DNA of 42,231 nucleotides from CAYFSC01 sp964345695 (lineage in GTDB: Bacteria > Bacteroidota > Rhodothermia > Rhodothermales > Salinibacteraceae): positions 1-42,231 of the forward strand of contig CAYFSC010000002.1 in assembly GCA_964345695.1 (NCBI GenBank), in the 5' to 3' direction. Under the pieces are notes generated by a model that did no database searches, was not told the DNA's origin, and saw only the letters and a list, made by a program, of their open reading frames with translations. The number at the start of each line of letters is the position of its first letter. The stretch's first letter is position 1. The position numbers and the translations under genes were made by a program. Positions 40,958 through 42,231 of this stretch are shown piece after piece.

Positions 40958-41539
40958 ATGTACGACACTGCTGAGTTTGTCAAAGGCTGCGCCCAGTGGG
41001 ACCAGCTGCCTCCCGACGGCAAGCCGGAAGTCGCGTTCATGGGCCGGTCGAACGTCGGCAAAAGCTCGCTCCTGAACGCGCTGTTGGGACGCAAGAAACT
41101 GGCCTACACCAGCAAGAAGCCGGGCAAGACCCGCGAGTTCAACTTCTACCTCGTCGACCGGCGCTTCTATTTTGTGGACCTCCCGGGATTCGGGTACGCG
41201 AAGGTGTCGAAGAAGGAACGCGAGCGGTGGGCCGCACTCATCGAGCGATACCTGACCGAGCGGCCCTCGCTCCGGGCCGTCGTGCACCTCATCGACAGCC
41301 GCCATCCGCCGATGGAGACGGACGAGGACGTGATCGACTTCATGCGTGGCGGTGACATCCCGCACCTGCTGGCGCTGACAAAGGCCGACAAGCTGTCGAA
41401 CAACAAGCGCGTACAGAGCAAACGCCGGGTGGAGCGTCTGCTGGAGGGCGTCGGGCTGGAACTGCCCATCGTGCTGACGTCCGCCAAGACGAACCGGGGC
41501 ATCCCGGAGCTCCGCAACTGGATCACGACGTTTGTGTAG
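40958..41539 (+). CDS. engB: Ribosome biogenesis GTPase EngB (YihA/YsxC)
   Basis: EngB is a small GTPase needed for large ribosomal subunit assembly. The 193-residue length is normal. The G1 motif GRSNVGKSSLLN is at residues 29-40, G2 includes the Thr in PGKTREFNF, G3 is DLPGFGYA (74-81), G4 is TKAD (141-144), and the G5 Ser-Ala-Lys is in LTSAKTNRG. The start MYDTAEFVKG is standard for the family; an upstream in-frame Met at 40811 would include the hairpin. It is convergent with the partial membrane protein gene to its right. Confidence 0.96.
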   Translation: MYDTAEFVKGCAQWDQLPPDGKPEVAFMGRSNVGKSSLLNALLGRKKLAYTSKKPGKTREFNFYLVDRRFYFVDLPGFGYAKVSKKERERWAALIERYLTERPSLRAVVHLIDSRHPPMETDEDVIDFMRGGDIPHLLALTKADKLSNNKRVQSKRRVERLLEGVGLELPIVLTSAKTNRGIPELRNWITTFV

Positions 41540-41598
41540 CGGATGCAGTCGGATGCGGGCGCATGCTGGGGAATGGCGTACCGGTCTCCTGACCTTCG

Positions 41599-42231
41599 CT
41601 ACTGGGAAGAAGACGGTCGAGGCGGAATCGTGTCTTCGTGTTTGAGAGCACAGTAGCTGGCGGACTGCTCGATCTGGGATGCCAGCCATTCGGCCTCTTG
41701 GTGATCGGTTAGCATGCGGGCGGCGACGAGTCGATTCTGGGTCATCCCGTGCCGCTCCAGGTAGTCGTCCCACGCCTCGCCTGTACTCGGATGTCGAGGG
41801 CTCAGGGACTGCAGCGCGCTGCTGACTCGGCTGGCTCCTTCGGAGCGCTTATCCTGCGCGGTCCGGTGGAGATGAAGCGCGTACGCGTCTCCGGAGGCCA
41901 CGACCTCCACCCTCTGCAGGGCGCCGCACGGAAAGCGCGTCGTGGATTCCTGCCCGGGCGTTCCAGCCTGCACCGTGATCCCCGAGTCGTCCACCTTCAC
42001 CTGGCTGCGGAAGGTCCAGTAGTAATACGCACCCCAGCCCAGAAGTCCAGCCATGAGACCCGGGATGAATGCCTGAAAAATGTTGGGGAGAAGAGCCAGT
42101 GCCAGCGCTGTAAGAGGGAGGGCCAGAACAGTGAACAGGACGGCCGTCCACGGACGGCGAGCGCGGGCGAACGCAATGGCCAGTTCGCCCTCTGCCGGGC
42201 GGTCGACCGTGATGCCTGGACTGCTCGCAGT
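41599..42231 (-). CDS. Membrane protein of unknown function, partial
   Basis: The minus-strand frame is open from the right window edge to a stop at 41599-41601, so the N-terminus is missing. The visible 210 residues begin with a charged segment (PGITVDRPAEGELAIAFARA), then two hydrophobic helices (TAVLFTVLALPLTALALALL and a second at AFIPGLMAGLLGWGAYYYW). A soluble part follows, with VKVDDSGITVQAG resembling a bacterial PH-like domain strand pattern. The paired helices plus a PH-like segment recall small bacterial PH-domain membrane proteins, but I do not recognise the family. The C-terminus is hydrophilic with many Ser, Gln and Glu. An internal Met at 42054 sits in the second helix and is not a likely start. 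Confidence 0.65.
   Translation of the reverse strand, partial: TASSPGITVDRPAEGELAIAFARARRPWTAVLFTVLALPLTALALALLPNIFQAFIPGLMAGLLGWGAYYYWTFRSQVKVDDSGITVQAGTPGQESTTRFPCGALQRVEVVASGDAYALHLHRTAQDKRSEGASRVSSALQSLSPRHPSTGEAWDDYLERHGMTQNRLVAARMLTDHQEAEWLASQIEQSASYCALKHEDTIPPRPSSSQ

Noticed and set aside
1..42231. tRNA, rRNA, riboswitch, CRISPR or insertion sequence anywhere in the window
   Set aside because: No cloverleaf-type sequence, conserved riboswitch core, regularly spaced repeat array or transposase was recognised by eye; a covariance-model search would be needed to exclude small RNAs.

Overview
The window looks like a draft-assembly contig from a GC-rich, probably halophilic member of the Rhodothermota (Salinibacter-like bacteria). 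This is inferred from the strongly acidic proteins, the gene content (a DnaE intein, a large glycerol-utilisation regulon, tandem-domain universal stress proteins) and the general character of the protein sequences; no rRNA or other marker allows a firm placement. No tRNA, rRNA, CRISPR array, insertion sequence or phage gene was recognised. One 100-base run of N marks a scaffold join.

Region 1 (1-8505, all on the minus strand) holds a PAP2-family phosphatase cut by the window edge, a class I glutamine amidotransferase, DNA polymerase III alpha (dnaE) interrupted by a 420-residue LAGLIDADG intein, gpsA (glycerol-3-phosphate dehydrogenase) and an AraC-family regulator.

Region 2 (8506-24310) is a nearly complete glycerol regulon. 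Two ABC ATPases, two permeases, a DUF2160 small membrane protein and a periplasmic binding protein match the layout of the rhizobial glycerol importer GlpSTPQV. They are followed by an outer-membrane beta-barrel protein, a glycerol-3-phosphate dehydrogenase (glpD), a LacI-family regulator, and an opposing glpK-glpD pair. The reading is that glycerol crosses the outer membrane through the porin, is captured and imported by the ABC system, is phosphorylated by GlpK and is oxidised by either of two GlpD paralogues. A two-part control element is duplicated upstream of the importer operon and upstream of the binding-protein gene, and the 8-bp palindrome AAGCGCTT (LacI-operator-like) occurs four times in these control regions. 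The two ATPases carry complementary defects, which predicts one canonical and one degenerate ATP site.

Region 3 (24311-31515) is a stress-sensing block: a universal stress protein, a hybrid sensor kinase (pseudo-receiver, GAF, FixL-like PAS, HisKA_3, HATPase), a NarL-type response regulator, a second universal stress protein, a histone-deacetylase-family hydrolase and an exported thioredoxin-like protein. The PAS domain keeps the His and Arg positions used by FixL to bind haem and oxygen, so this may be an oxygen-responsive module.

Region 4 (31700-42231) is housekeeping: a DegP/HtrA protease, aroC and aroA (convergent), adenosine deaminase, TatA, GatA, SucD, the ribosome-biogenesis GTPase EngB, and a membrane protein running off the right edge.
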